In this document: positions 35,716-43,538 of the stretch, one piece after another | How the letters are laid out: each line of letters opens with the position of its first letter | Position numbering within the stretch: the stretch's first letter is position 1 | NCBI GenBank assembly: GCA_025350465.1 | Contig: JANXXU010000008.1 | Location: 277,636 to 341,635, forward strand | Direction: 5' to 3' | DNA from: Alphaproteobacteria bacterium | GTDB taxonomy: Bacteria > Pseudomonadota > Alphaproteobacteria > Micropepsales > Micropepsaceae | DNA length: 64,000 nucleotides | Position numbers and translations under genes: made by a program | The notes under the pieces: generated by a model | The model's input: the letters and a program-made list of their open reading frames with translations, nothing else | What the model was told of the DNA's origin: nothing | The model's database searches: none

Positions 35716-36543
35716 TTATTTGCGGCGCAAAATCCGGTCGACCTCGTCGTAAGTCGTGACGCGATGCACATGCCCGCGCCGGATGACAAAGCGCCAGGCG
35801 AGTTTCGCCGACTGCGCGAAATCTTGCGGCGTGGTTGCAAGGATCGCCGGTTCGTCCGCGAGCCGCCCCAAGCGGTCGTTGAATGTCACGTCGTCGAGCG
35901 CGCCAGGCGGCAATTCTTTGCGCTCGATCAGGCGCCGCACGGCGGACATGAAACCGTACTGAACGAAACCGGAGCAGAGGAATTGCGACGGCGCGACGCG
36001 ACTCAAGCGATAGCTGCGCCGCACCGCGCGATCGATGCCGACGATCGGCGCGTTCAACCCAAAGCTCACATTCGACAAGAGCGAGCGCGCCAGCGCCACG
36101 ACCTTGGCATAGTCGTAGCTCGCCTTGATGAAGTTCAGCATGTGCCCGCGCACCGCGCGCTGGACGTCGACCGTCATCCACGGTTGCTCGAGCCGCTTGA
36201 TCGCCAGATCGTAAAAGGCGGCTGCGTCGACCGCGTAGTGCTTCAAATCGGTGATGTCGACGCCGCTCGTGCCTGCCTCGATCAGAAACGTGCGCTCGAA
36301 CCCTTCCTCCGCCGACGGCACGGCAAAGACGAGCGCCGCATGGCTGAAATGACTCTTGGTCCACCAACGGATCGCCCAAGAAAACAGCGATGCCTTTCCT
36401 TTGCACAAAACAATGTCGCCGCGCTGCAGATAACGCTCCGCATTCGCCAAAAAATGGCGCACCGGCATCGGAAACGCGGCGTCGAGCGCGATCTCTGTGG
36501 CGTCAGCCGATTGGCTCATCGCTTCATTCATGAGGAGCCACAA
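35716..36543 (-). CDS. YiiX/YebB-like permuted NlpC/P60 hydrolase
   Basis: The core shows the permuted papain-like arrangement: GDIVLCKGKASLFSWAIRWW with the His in SHFSHAALVF, and the catalytic Cys in FLCSGFVQYGF (about residue 189). This is the YiiX/YaeF branch of NlpC/P60 enzymes (amidases or lipid-modifying hydrolases). The start is ambiguous: TTG 36543 has GAGGGAAG upstream inside a REP-like repeat, while ATG 36531 and 36519 lack good sites. No signal peptide is visible, so it may be cytoplasmic. Confidence 0.8.
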   Translation of the reverse strand: MWLLMNEAMSQSADATEIALDAAFPMPVRHFLANAERYLQRGDIVLCKGKASLFSWAIRWWTKSHFSHAALVFAVPSAEEGFERTFLIEAGTSGVDITDLKHYAVDAAAFYDLAIKRLEQPWMTVDVQRAVRGHMLNFIKASYDYAKVVALARSLLSNVSFGLNAPIVGIDRAVRRSYRLSRVAPSQFLCSGFVQYGFMSAVRRLIERKELPPGALDDVTFNDRLGRLADEPAILATTPQDFAQSAKLAWRFVIRRGHVHRVTTYDEVDRILRRK

Positions 36544-36546
36544 TTT

Positions 36547-36602
36547 CTTCCCTCGCCCTGCCCACTTCGGGAAGGGAGAGGGGCTGGGGGTGAGGGAAGG
36601 GC
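36547..36602. repeat. REP-like inverted sequence (CTTCCCTC ... GAGGGAAG)
   Basis: CTTCCCTCGCCCTGCCCACT is followed by GGGAGAGGGGCTGGGGGTGA, and the outer arms CTTCCCTC and GAGGGAAG pair. Sequences of the type 'CCCTCACCCCCAGCCCCTCTC' occur between genes in many GC-rich proteobacteria. The left arm also supplies the ribosome-binding-like sequence of the YiiX-type gene. Confidence 0.6.
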
Positions 36603-36702
36603 GTCGTACAAACTCTGATCCGCGTGTTCTCGCTCAACCATTTTTGCCAATCAACCGTACAGGCGTCCCCATCGACGGACTGAGCGTCACGCGCTCGCGC
36701 GG

Positions 36703-37062
36703 TCAGTGCTTGCACGGATACAGTGACGCGAGCGCCGTGGCGACGGCATCATTTGCATCAGAGCTTTGCGGAACAGGGTGATCATGCAGCCATTTGACGA
36801 CGGCAGCGGTTACCAGCTGCAAACGATCGTCATAATCCTTCTGGTTCACATACCGAATTATTGGTGCGCAGGAGCCTGACCTGACTGTCATCAGCTGATC
36901 GACGACGGTTTCGCAATCTGACCCTCCCTTGCTGTTCTTGTCGCACGACGCCAGATAATCCTTGATGGGCGACTCGATCAGCTCGTCCGTGAATGCGGGT
37001 ACAGACGCTCCAACGGCCAACAGCAGCCCTGAGCAAAGGGAGAGCATCATCTTCGCACGCAT
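36703..37062 (-). CDS. Small secreted protein resembling Rap1a/Tai immunity proteins
   Basis: The 119-residue protein has a signal peptide (MLSLCSGLLLAVGASVPAFT) and four cysteines in the mature part (YLASCDKN, SDCETVV, SGSCAPII and the final YPCKH). The C-terminal block TAAVVKWLHDHPVPQ followed by AVATALASLYPC closely follows the VVKYLxDHP...L..AL..xFPC pattern of the Rap1a/Tai family. Members of that family bind T6SS amidase effectors in the periplasm, but related proteins occur without effectors. No T6SS effector is nearby, so the role is unproven. Confidence 0.55.
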   Translation of the reverse strand: MRAKMMLSLCSGLLLAVGASVPAFTDELIESPIKDYLASCDKNSKGGSDCETVVDQLMTVRSGSCAPIIRYVNQKDYDDRLQLVTAAVVKWLHDHPVPQSSDANDAVATALASLYPCKH

Positions 37063-37183
37063 CGTAACCCCTCCAACCGGACGGAGCGGGATAGTAACGC
37101 GCTTTGTCGGTGCGCTCGCGCCTATCTTCCCCCTTGCGGGGGCCGTCTTCGCTAAAGCTACGCCGGCCTAGTGGCCCGCAACT

Positions 37184-37213
37184 CGCCCGCCGAAGCATTT
37201 TGCGGAGGCGGGA
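37184..37213. repeat. Short palindromic element (CGCCCGCCGAAGC family), copy 1
   Basis: CGCCCGCCGAAGCATTTTGC runs into GGAGGCGGGA and folds on itself. A second copy with a different loop is at 40280-40308. Both lie in the accessory region. Confidence 0.65.
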
Positions 37214-37313
37214 AGGTGGCTGCCGGAGCGCTCACGCGACGGCAGCCGGAAGGGGGGACAGCGCTGCAATCAGACGCGCAAGCGTTCGAGTGACCCGCTC
37301 GTGCTTCCTCTGC

Positions 37314-37449
37314 CTCGTGCCAATAGCGCCGATAGCTTTCGTCGCTATTGGCGCTATCGTCACTGAGATTGGCGCAGCGGTTGTTGCGACGATAAGCGCG
37401 GCCCGGGAGATAAGTATAGCGTCCCCAAAATTTTCCCAAAATTCTCGAT
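37314..37449 (-). repeat. Interspersed repeat family R, copy A
   Basis: Read on the minus strand: an AAAATTTTGGGGACGCTATA part with ACTTATCTCCCGG, then a hairpin core GCGCCAATAGCGACGAAAGC followed by TATCGGCGCTATTGGCACGAG. Copies with the same order of parts are at 40420-40577 (B), and the core alone is at 43427-43490 (C). All three point the same way. The GGGACGCTAYACTTATCTCC segment recalls sequences seen next to REP-associated transposase genes, but no transposase is present. Confidence 0.8.
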
Positions 37450-37511
37450 GACCGTTGGATAGTTGTGCCTGGCGCCAGGGGTGGCGCGCGGCCGCTTCGA
37501 TGGGGTTGAGC

Positions 37512-38711
37512 TCAACCGTGCGCCATCCCGACGGCGCCGCGCAAAGCCTTGGTCCAAGGTACCCAGCGGTCGTCTGGCCCGCTCATGCCGTCCCACAGCA
37601 TGTTGTTGCAGATATAGCCGACCGCGATGCCGGTCTCAGGGTGCGCAAAACCGATACGCCCACCGGCGCCGTCATGGCCGAAAGATCCCTCACCCAACAT
37701 GGGCGCCGCGGTGCGGGTGAGCTGGTAGCCCAGCGCATAGCGATGCGGCGAAGCCATTGGGATGCGGGCGAAATCCTCGGGTGCGTTCAGCCCGTCTATC
37801 TCGAACCGCGTCGCGCGGCTCACTGTCTCGGGTTTGAGCAGTCGCACGCCATCCACCTCTCCGATGGTCGCGGCGTACATGCGCGCCAGCGACGCGGCGG
37901 TGCCGATCATGTTCGCAGCAGGGATCTGTGGCGCGTGGCCTTCGCGCGAATTCAGGAACGCCAGTCCCTCGCTCATATCGGCGAGCGTCTTCAGTGTCGC
38001 GCGCGCATGCCGCGTCGTGGTGTCGATGCCGAGCCCGCCAAGCAGCGCTGTCATTTGTTCGGCCGTGAGCCCCTGCCGTTCGGAGTAGAACGGCGCGACC
38101 CGCGGCTCTTCGCGCGCGGGCAATCCGATCCAGAGGTCCAACTCCAGCGGGCGCGCGATCTCTTCGGCAAAGAAGTCACCCGGCATCTTGCCTGTGATGC
38201 GGCGGATCAGTTCGCCGACCAGGAAGCCGTAGGTGATCGCGTGATAGGAAAACGCCGACCTGGGCTCCCAGAGCGGCTGCATCGCGGCAAGCGAGTCGAC
38301 GCAGCGCGACCAGTCGCCCAAATCGCGGATCGCGATCCAGCTGTCCGGATCGAAGCTGCTCAGTCCCGCCCGATGCGCGAGGACATCGGCGACCGTGATC
38401 GCCGCCTTTCCATTGGCAGCGAATTCCGGCCAATAGCCGGCAACCGGCGCTTCAAAATCCAGCAAACCGCGCTCGGCCAGCATGTGCGCCATGGTCGCGG
38501 TCGCCCCCTTGCTCACGGAGAAGCAGAGCGTGATGGTTTCGTCTGTGTACGGACGGTCATTCATTTTGTCGTACCCGGTCCAGAGGTCGACGACCTTGCG
38601 GCCATGGCGATAGACGCAGAGCTGCGCGCCGCCATTGTCCCCGGCTTGGCCTTCGCCGAACGCATCGCGCAGCGCTTCGAACCCCGCCGCCGTCGTTCCG
38701 TGGACTGTCAT
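37512..38711 (-). CDS. Serine hydrolase, beta-lactamase class C/esterase-like
   Basis: The protein has about 399 residues from ATG 38711 (GTGGAG upstream; an earlier ATG at 38747 is possible). Catalytic motifs: SVSK (Ser-x-x-Lys) in CFSVSKGATATMAHML, Tyr in FSYHAITYGFLVGEL, and HDGAGGRIGF in place of the KTG box. The set is that of the esterase EstB/class C beta-lactamase family (PF00144). No signal peptide is visible, so it is probably a cytoplasmic esterase or peptidase. Not a resistance gene by any evidence here. Confidence 0.9.
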   Translation of the reverse strand: MTVHGTTAAGFEALRDAFGEGQAGDNGGAQLCVYRHGRKVVDLWTGYDKMNDRPYTDETITLCFSVSKGATATMAHMLAERGLLDFEAPVAGYWPEFAANGKAAITVADVLAHRAGLSSFDPDSWIAIRDLGDWSRCVDSLAAMQPLWEPRSAFSYHAITYGFLVGELIRRITGKMPGDFFAEEIARPLELDLWIGLPAREEPRVAPFYSERQGLTAEQMTALLGGLGIDTTTRHARATLKTLADMSEGLAFLNSREGHAPQIPAANMIGTAASLARMYAATIGEVDGVRLLKPETVSRATRFEIDGLNAPEDFARIPMASPHRYALGYQLTRTAAPMLGEGSFGHDGAGGRIGFAHPETGIAVGYICNNMLWDGMSGPDDRWVPWTKALRGAVGMAHG

Positions 38712-38933
38712 CAGGCAAGTCTCCACTCGATTGCTTTCGCGCGACATCCGCAGGGCTCAGCTAAGCGCGAGCACCAAGCTCTGCGCTGCGCTGAATACCG
38801 TCAAGCAGATGTCCGAGCAGGTGCGGCAGACCGAGAAGAACCAGCGGCGTTGGAGGTGCGCCCTGACGGCCTCGTGATTTTACTTGTATTTCACGACCGC
38901 TATCCTGCGCGTGCTCTTGGGAGAGGAAGCGCC

Positions 38934-39696
38934 ATGACGCACTTGGCCGTCATTGCAGGTGTGACGGCGATTGCCGCAACCGGCCTCTGGACCGCAAACG
39001 ATCCGTTCGTCGGGACATGGAAGCTGGACGTTTCCCGAAGCACGATCGTCGATCAAATGGTGGTCGAAGCCGCGGGCCCGAACAAATACACATTCAAGTT
39101 CGAGGGCGGACCCGCAGAGACGATCGTTGCGGACGGGACGGATCAACCAGGTCTCCCCGGAACCACACTCTCGGTAACGGCCGACGATTCCCGTACCCTG
39201 AACGTTGTGCGTAAAGAGGGAGGCCGCATTATCGTTTCGGCCATCTGGAAGCTTTCCGAAGATGGCCGAATTCTGCACGATAACTTTACAGGCGTGCAGG
39301 CCGACGGCTCAACAATGACCGTCGACTATGTATATACGCGTATGTCTGGAACGTCGGGCTTTGCCGGCAATTGGGAAAGCACGACCCAGCCGGTCGGCCT
39401 GAAATTCGAGCTCCAGATTCAGCCCTTTGACGGCGAAGGCCTTTCGTTCGTCAGGCAAGGCTCCGTCAAAAGCATCACATTCGACGGGCAAGACCATGCG
39501 GTTGCGGGCGCTAGCGAAGGCGCGACCGCGTCCGGCCGGCGCCAGAGCGAGCGGGCCATGGAGTACACGGACAAGGTCGCAGGGAAGGTCTGACACGCAG
39601 GCGCTCACGCTTTCGTCCGACGGTAAGACCTTGACGATAAACAAGCATAAGCCCGGTCAAGCGACCCCTGACGTGTTCGTCTTTGCGCGAGAATAG
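38934..39696 (+). pseudogene. Exported protein gene with a frameshift near its end
   Basis: From ATG 38934 a 219-residue frame starts with a signal-like segment (LAVIAGVTAIAATGLW) and DPFVGTWKLDVSRS, and shows two similar beta-rich halves of the 'DPFxGTWKLNxxKS' type. At 39591 it hits TGA right after DKVAGKV. The +1 frame then reads SDTQALTLSSDGKTLTINKH and ends with DVFVFARE at 39696. That is the expected C-terminus of the family, so one base appears gained or lost near 39588-39595. It could be a real mutation or a sequence error. Without the tail the protein would lack its last strands. Confidence 0.65.
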
Positions 39697-39772
39697 ATCG
39701 GGCCTTCTGTCCGCTCACGCTTAGGGGGACCCAAAACTTACCCGCTGCTTCGCTAGAGGCGGCGAGCGTGGG

Positions 39773-40012
39773 TTAGGCCACTCTGTAGTCGTGTTCGCCG
39801 CAACTTACGAGCCATCGCTTTTGGTGCAAATTTGTCGTCTCGCCATGCCTGACCCAGCACTCGGGACAGTAGAGGCCGCCTGCCAACAGAGCTGCAAAGG
39901 AAATCCCGCGCACTTCCGCCTCCGGGTTGACGTCCTTGAGGTCGGCGGCGACGGCGTGCGCCCGCCCGATCAAGGATTGCTTGAACACCAGTTCCCACTT
40001 TTCGGCCGGCAT
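39773..40012 (-). CDS. Small Cys-containing (possible zinc-binding) protein
   Basis: The 79-residue frame MPAEKWELVFKQSLIGRAHA continues to GGLYCPECWVRHG and ends LVSCGEHDYRVA. CPEC plus a later CGEH could bind one zinc ion. The ribosome-binding site is weak (GGCG) and a TAG lies in frame just upstream, so the true start or even the gene is uncertain. It lies between two damaged regions and may itself be a remnant. Confidence 0.45.
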   Translation of the reverse strand: MPAEKWELVFKQSLIGRAHAVAADLKDVNPEAEVRGISFAALLAGGLYCPECWVRHGETTNLHQKRWLVSCGEHDYRVA

Positions 40013-40279
40013 GAGAGACGCCTATGAGGTTGCGGCTGTTGTCGCAAGAATCGCGAAGCTGTTCGGTCTGCCGATCGTGTCCGGGCCGCACCGAACGGGA
40101 GAGCATGCTGCTCCTCACGGACGATTTTGTCTGCAAACTGCGGCATGACCCAACGCTTCGCGAAGACCCGGACACACGCGATGCATCCCCCGCATGAGTA
40201 CCTGACCGACGTCGCCGCGTCGAATCCTGCCACCGAGGCCGCAGGTGACGATGCCCGAGATCGGCCTTGCGCATGCACG

Positions 40280-40308
40280 CGCCCGCCGAAGCCTTAGCGA
40301 AGGCGGGA
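40280..40308. repeat. Short palindromic element (CGCCCGCCGAAGC family), copy 2
   Basis: CGCCCGCCGAAGCCTTAGCG continues AAGGCGGGA; the arms pair. It appears inserted into what was once a coding frame on the plus strand (40257-40384). Confidence 0.65.
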
Positions 40309-40419
40309 GGCAGCGCGCGTCTTCGCGCGTCGTCACGTACGAGCTCGACGACGGCCGGCAAACGATCACCTCAATGGTCCGCTGACGCATAGGGGGCGCG
40401 CTCGCTCATCCTTCACGCA

Positions 40420-40577
40420 CCAGATGCCAATAGCGCCAATAGCGCCGATAGCTATTGTCGCTATTGGCGCTGATGGCATTAGGATGGACGCAGAGGGCGG
40501 CAATAACGAGCGCGGTACCGGGAGATAAGTGTAGCGTCATCGAAACTTTCTCACCGAAACTTTCCCGAATCTCGTGC
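40420..40577 (-). repeat. Interspersed repeat family R, copy B
   Basis: Minus strand: GGGAAAGTTTCGGTGAGAAA, then ATGACGCTACACTTATCTCC and the core ATCAGCGCCAATAGCGACAA followed by AGCTATCGGCGCTATTGGCG. It has the same order and direction as copy A. It forms the left border of the low-GC TIR block; copy C forms the right border. Confidence 0.8.
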
Positions 40578-40644
40578 AGAGCTGTCTCAATTCTATCGTC
40601 GTCGGTCATGCCGAGATGATGCACGATTTCGTGGGTCCGAGCCG

Positions 40645-41406
40645 CTAGGGTTTTATCTTCGAAAATGCTTCATCCCACCGAGCCAGACGATTCTTCTCTA
40701 GTTCCTTAAATCGCGCATTGTCTGCTTCGTCCGACGGCGGCTCACCAACGTTGTCCGTTATCCCGACGTGCGCGCGAACAGCCCATTCCCGCAACTGTCC
40801 CAGCAGCGTCGAGACTTGCTGCTGCGTGGTAACACCATACGCGGGCTTCGGCTTGTCTCCGTCTAAGCCGGGCTCCGCCGCTCGCAAAATCGAGGTCACT
40901 TGGCCTCTGCGCCTCAAAAATTCCAATAGAGGCACTGCAATGCGGTCACCGAGAGAACATAGCTCCACAAGATTTTGATCGATGATGGGGCTCACCACTA
41001 GTTCGCGCCAGGAGACTTGCAATATCTGTAGTTTCGAAACCAATTGCGGGTTCATATCTTTTTTCTCGTCAAACGGCGCGTCCCAACTGAGCTTTGTCGC
41101 ATGAATTGTGGCGGCCATTGAGGCTAGTTCTGCCGCGGCAACTCTCGCCACCGCGGTTCGTCTGGCTCGCGCGTTTTTCTCTTCGCGCAGCTCTGCAAAC
41201 TTGGCCGTGGATCGCGTGCCGACAATCACCGCGACAACCGCGGCGAGTGCGCTCACAAGACTGCCAAAAAAAGCACCATAAAACTTTGTCGACTCAACCG
41301 ACCCGGCCATGAAGATCGGAAGGAAAATCAAAAACTCTGCGGCCACAAAGACAGCCACAGCCAGCAAAGCGACCCTGGCTTGCTCGACGAACGGAATTGA
41401 TTTCAT
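40645..41406 (-). CDS. Membrane protein of unknown function in the TIR block
   Basis: The 253-residue protein has two N-terminal hydrophobic helices (VALLAVAVFVAAEFLIFLPI and GAFFGSLVSALAAVVAVIVG). A long charged helical region follows (KFAELREEKNARARRTAVAR), then a soluble part ending KNRLARWDEAFSKIK. The layout resembles 'two helices plus coiled-coil' proteins of accessory regions. GC content is visibly lower than in the surrounding genes. It is divergent from the next membrane protein. Function unknown. Confidence 0.7.
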   Translation of the reverse strand: MKSIPFVEQARVALLAVAVFVAAEFLIFLPIFMAGSVESTKFYGAFFGSLVSALAAVVAVIVGTRSTAKFAELREEKNARARRTAVARVAAAELASMAATIHATKLSWDAPFDEKKDMNPQLVSKLQILQVSWRELVVSPIIDQNLVELCSLGDRIAVPLLEFLRRRGQVTSILRAAEPGLDGDKPKPAYGVTTQQQVSTLLGQLREWAVRAHVGITDNVGEPPSDEADNARFKELEKNRLARWDEAFSKIKP

Positions 41407-41643
41407 GCCAGATATCTCCGACTAGGGATTAAGAAATTTCTGGTTGGCAAGAATTTGAATGCGAAGCTTGTCCGCTAGGGCGTCTCCATCTCCGACTGCC
41501 GATAGTGCCGATGCTTTTGCGCCATTGGCACAGTTCGCAATAGGATTCGATGTGAAGAGATTTGGGCGTGTGGTATATCGTGTAGCCGATGTCGAAGCTT
41601 CATTTAGGCAACCCGAATACCCGCGCCGGACCGAATATACTCT

Positions 41644-42408
41644 GTGGCAAGAAAGACAATCGTGACGCATCAATCAAACAACAGCACCTTTCGATTCTCG
41701 GATTTAGCGATTCTGGTGACGGTTGTGCCCGCAGCGTCGTTTTTGTCAGGCTATTTCTATAACATCGGCTTCTTTACAACGCTTGGCGGTCACTTTTCCT
41801 CGCTCCTTACGTTACAGGATTATGTCACTTCGAGTCTTACATCGACATCTCTTGCTTCTGCATTATTTGTTTTTGGAGCGGTTTATTCCGCAGATGTGAT
41901 CGTGCATCTAGCTAAGCGAATCGGAGTGACGCAAAGTCGCTTTTGGCACCCGAGCGGGGCGCCTATCGGCGAACTCGTGCTCACCGCGGCGATTGCGATA
42001 GTCGGAGTCACTTTGTTTAGTAACGTTCCGCAGTTATTGCGACGATCCGGTGAGGGAGCAACTGAAACATATCACCTGGTTATTGCTTCCGCATTTTTAT
42101 CAGCAATTCTATTGATAACGCGGACCGTGATCGAAGACGCTGCCGCCCGCCTCAAGTGGATTGTGGCCGGAGGAGCAATTGCGACGTTCGCGTTCTCGGC
42201 CACGGTCGCTAAAGGCGGAGCTGACGTTATTAACTTGGAGAGCGCCGGTCCAGCGCACTCCCTCGGCACAACTAACAATTTCAGTGAGGACGTCGTGTTA
42301 CTAAGGATTCTTGATCGCGGCCTCGTCGTGGACGACCGACGGTTGCGCTCGAAACGCTTCATTCCATGGTCGGAAGTTCGATCAATTCGCGTAATTCCTG
42401 AGAAATAG
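41644..42408 (+). CDS. Multi-pass membrane protein in the TIR block
   Basis: The 254-residue frame from GTG 41644 (GTG 41662 is an alternative) has about four to five hydrophobic helices (FSDLAILVTVVPAASFLSGY, GELVLTAAIAIVGVTLFSNV and LKWIVAGGAIATFAFSATVA). A short C-terminal soluble part reads LLRILDRGLVVDDRRLR, then IPWSEVRSIRVIPEK, like a small PH-type 'W..V..I' strand pair. Codon use is AT-richer than the genome norm. It ends 41 bases before the TIR gene, on the same strand, so co-expression is likely. Confidence 0.75.
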   Translation: MARKTIVTHQSNNSTFRFSDLAILVTVVPAASFLSGYFYNIGFFTTLGGHFSSLLTLQDYVTSSLTSTSLASALFVFGAVYSADVIVHLAKRIGVTQSRFWHPSGAPIGELVLTAAIAIVGVTLFSNVPQLLRRSGEGATETYHLVIASAFLSAILLITRTVIEDAAARLKWIVAGGAIATFAFSATVAKGGADVINLESAGPAHSLGTTNNFSEDVVLLRILDRGLVVDDRRLRSKRFIPWSEVRSIRVIPEK

Positions 42409-42449
42409 CGCGAACAAGCGCATATCAGCAGCACTGGTCAAATGCAAGC

Positions 42450-43400
42450 ATGGCAGATTCCGAAAGCTTCGAATTTGACGCTGCGCTGTCGTTCCTCTCC
42501 ATCGATGAAGGCCTGGCAGTTCAGCTGAACGACTTGTTGCAGGATCGCTTCAGGACGTTCTTGTATTCGAAGCGGCAGGAAGTCCTCGCCGGGGCCGATG
42601 GCGAGGAGGCTTTCAATGCTGTGTTCGCCAAGCAGTCTCGTGTTGTCGTCGTTTTTTATAGAAAGGAGTGGGGCGAAACCCCTTTCACGCGGATCGAACA
42701 AACCGCCATTCGAAATCGTGCATTTGAGAAGGGCTATGAATTTACGCTCTTTGTGCCGACGGAGACACCTCCCAACAAACCGGAATGGCTGCCGAAGACG
42801 CGGCTGTATTACGGCCTCACGCGTTTCGGCATGGAAGGCCTGGCGGCAACCGTAGAAAATAGAATTCAGGAGATGGGCGGCGATCCCAAAATCGAATCCA
42901 TCCCTGACACCGCGTCTCGTGTTCAGCGCGCCATCGCTCTTAAAGAAGCTCAAAGACAATTTCGACGGGGCAACGGGCCAAGCGCAGCAAGCGCAGCGTA
43001 CGAAGATCTCCTGAACGCGCTCGCCAAGGGTCTTGTGGAGATGGCAAAAGCCGGAACAGCCTTTCGGTTCCAGGAGCCGAAGAGATGGCATAATTCATGG
43101 CTGATATTTGATGGTCATGCATTTTCCATGACCGTCATCTGGAACCGCCAATACTCCAATGATCTAGAAGGGTCTGGCCTGGACGTGCGCATTTTTCGCG
43201 GACATCCACAATGGCCGGGAGTCATCGCTTTTGACCCTCCGACTCAGTTGGCGGCAATGCTCTTCGATTTTGAGTTGTTGGCGATGAACCGGGCAGGCTA
43301 CGTTCAAAGGCATAGCAGTTCGAACCGAACGTACTCTGCCGACGAATTGGCGGAGCACATCCTTCGCAGCTTGATGGAGACGGTCGCGCGGAAGCAATGA
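42450..43400 (+). CDS. TIR-domain protein with unknown C-terminal domain
   Basis: The first 140 residues form a bacterial TIR domain: FDAALSFLSIDEGLAVQLND (first strand and helix), FLYSKRQEVLAGADG, SRVVVVFYRKEW, and RIEQTAIRNRAFEKG with Glu83 at the catalytic position. The family hydrolyses NAD+ or makes ADP-ribose signals and is common in anti-phage systems. A linker follows, then residues 175-316 form an unrecognised domain (AFRFQEPKRWHNSWLIFDGH and AAMLFDFELLAMNRAGYV) that may sense a trigger or bind a partner. It shares the lower-GC block with two membrane-protein genes. Confidence 0.85.
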   Translation: MADSESFEFDAALSFLSIDEGLAVQLNDLLQDRFRTFLYSKRQEVLAGADGEEAFNAVFAKQSRVVVVFYRKEWGETPFTRIEQTAIRNRAFEKGYEFTLFVPTETPPNKPEWLPKTRLYYGLTRFGMEGLAATVENRIQEMGGDPKIESIPDTASRVQRAIALKEAQRQFRRGNGPSAASAAYEDLLNALAKGLVEMAKAGTAFRFQEPKRWHNSWLIFDGHAFSMTVIWNRQYSNDLEGSGLDVRIFRGHPQWPGVIAFDPPTQLAAMLFDFELLAMNRAGYVQRHSSSNRTYSADELAEHILRSLMETVARKQ

Positions 43401-43426
43401 CTCTTCCGTGTTCCACTCCCATCTCC

Positions 43427-43490
43427 CTCGTGCCAACACCGCCAATAGTGCCAATAGCTTTTGGCGCTATTGGCGCCATCGTCACCGGTG
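43427..43490 (-). repeat. Interspersed repeat family R, copy C (core only)
   Basis: Minus strand: GACGATGGCGCCAATAGCGC, then CAAAAGCTATTGGCACTATT and GGCGGTGTTGGCACGAG. It starts 26 bases after the TIR gene stop and aligns with the hairpin core of copies A and B. The CTACACTTATCTCC part is not present here. Confidence 0.75.
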
Positions 43491-43538
43491 ATCGCGGGCC
43501 GCACGCCACTCGCCGCCCGCACCACGCACACGCCACCC

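Larger units (their letters stand above)
37063..37511. other. Repeat-rich intergenic stretch
   Basis: No gene is supported. The segment contains the short palindrome at 37184-37213 and repeat copy A at 37314-37449, both listed separately. Short open frames crossing it are explained by the repeats. Confidence 0.6.
39697..40644. other. Accessory stretch with repeats and gene fragments
   Basis: Apart from the small Cys-containing frame at 39773-40012, nothing reads as a full gene. A plus-strand fragment near 40320-40384 reads RVVTYELDDGRQTITSMVR and then stops. It looks like the end of a lost gene interrupted by the palindrome at 40280-40308. Repeat copy B occupies 40420-40577. Confidence 0.5.

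Noticed and set aside
37455..38933. Long plus-strand frame running across the whole serine-hydrolase gene into the frameshifted exported protein
   Set aside because: It is antisense to the well-supported beta-lactamase-like gene and is Arg-rich without domains. Only the part from ATG 38934 reads like a protein.
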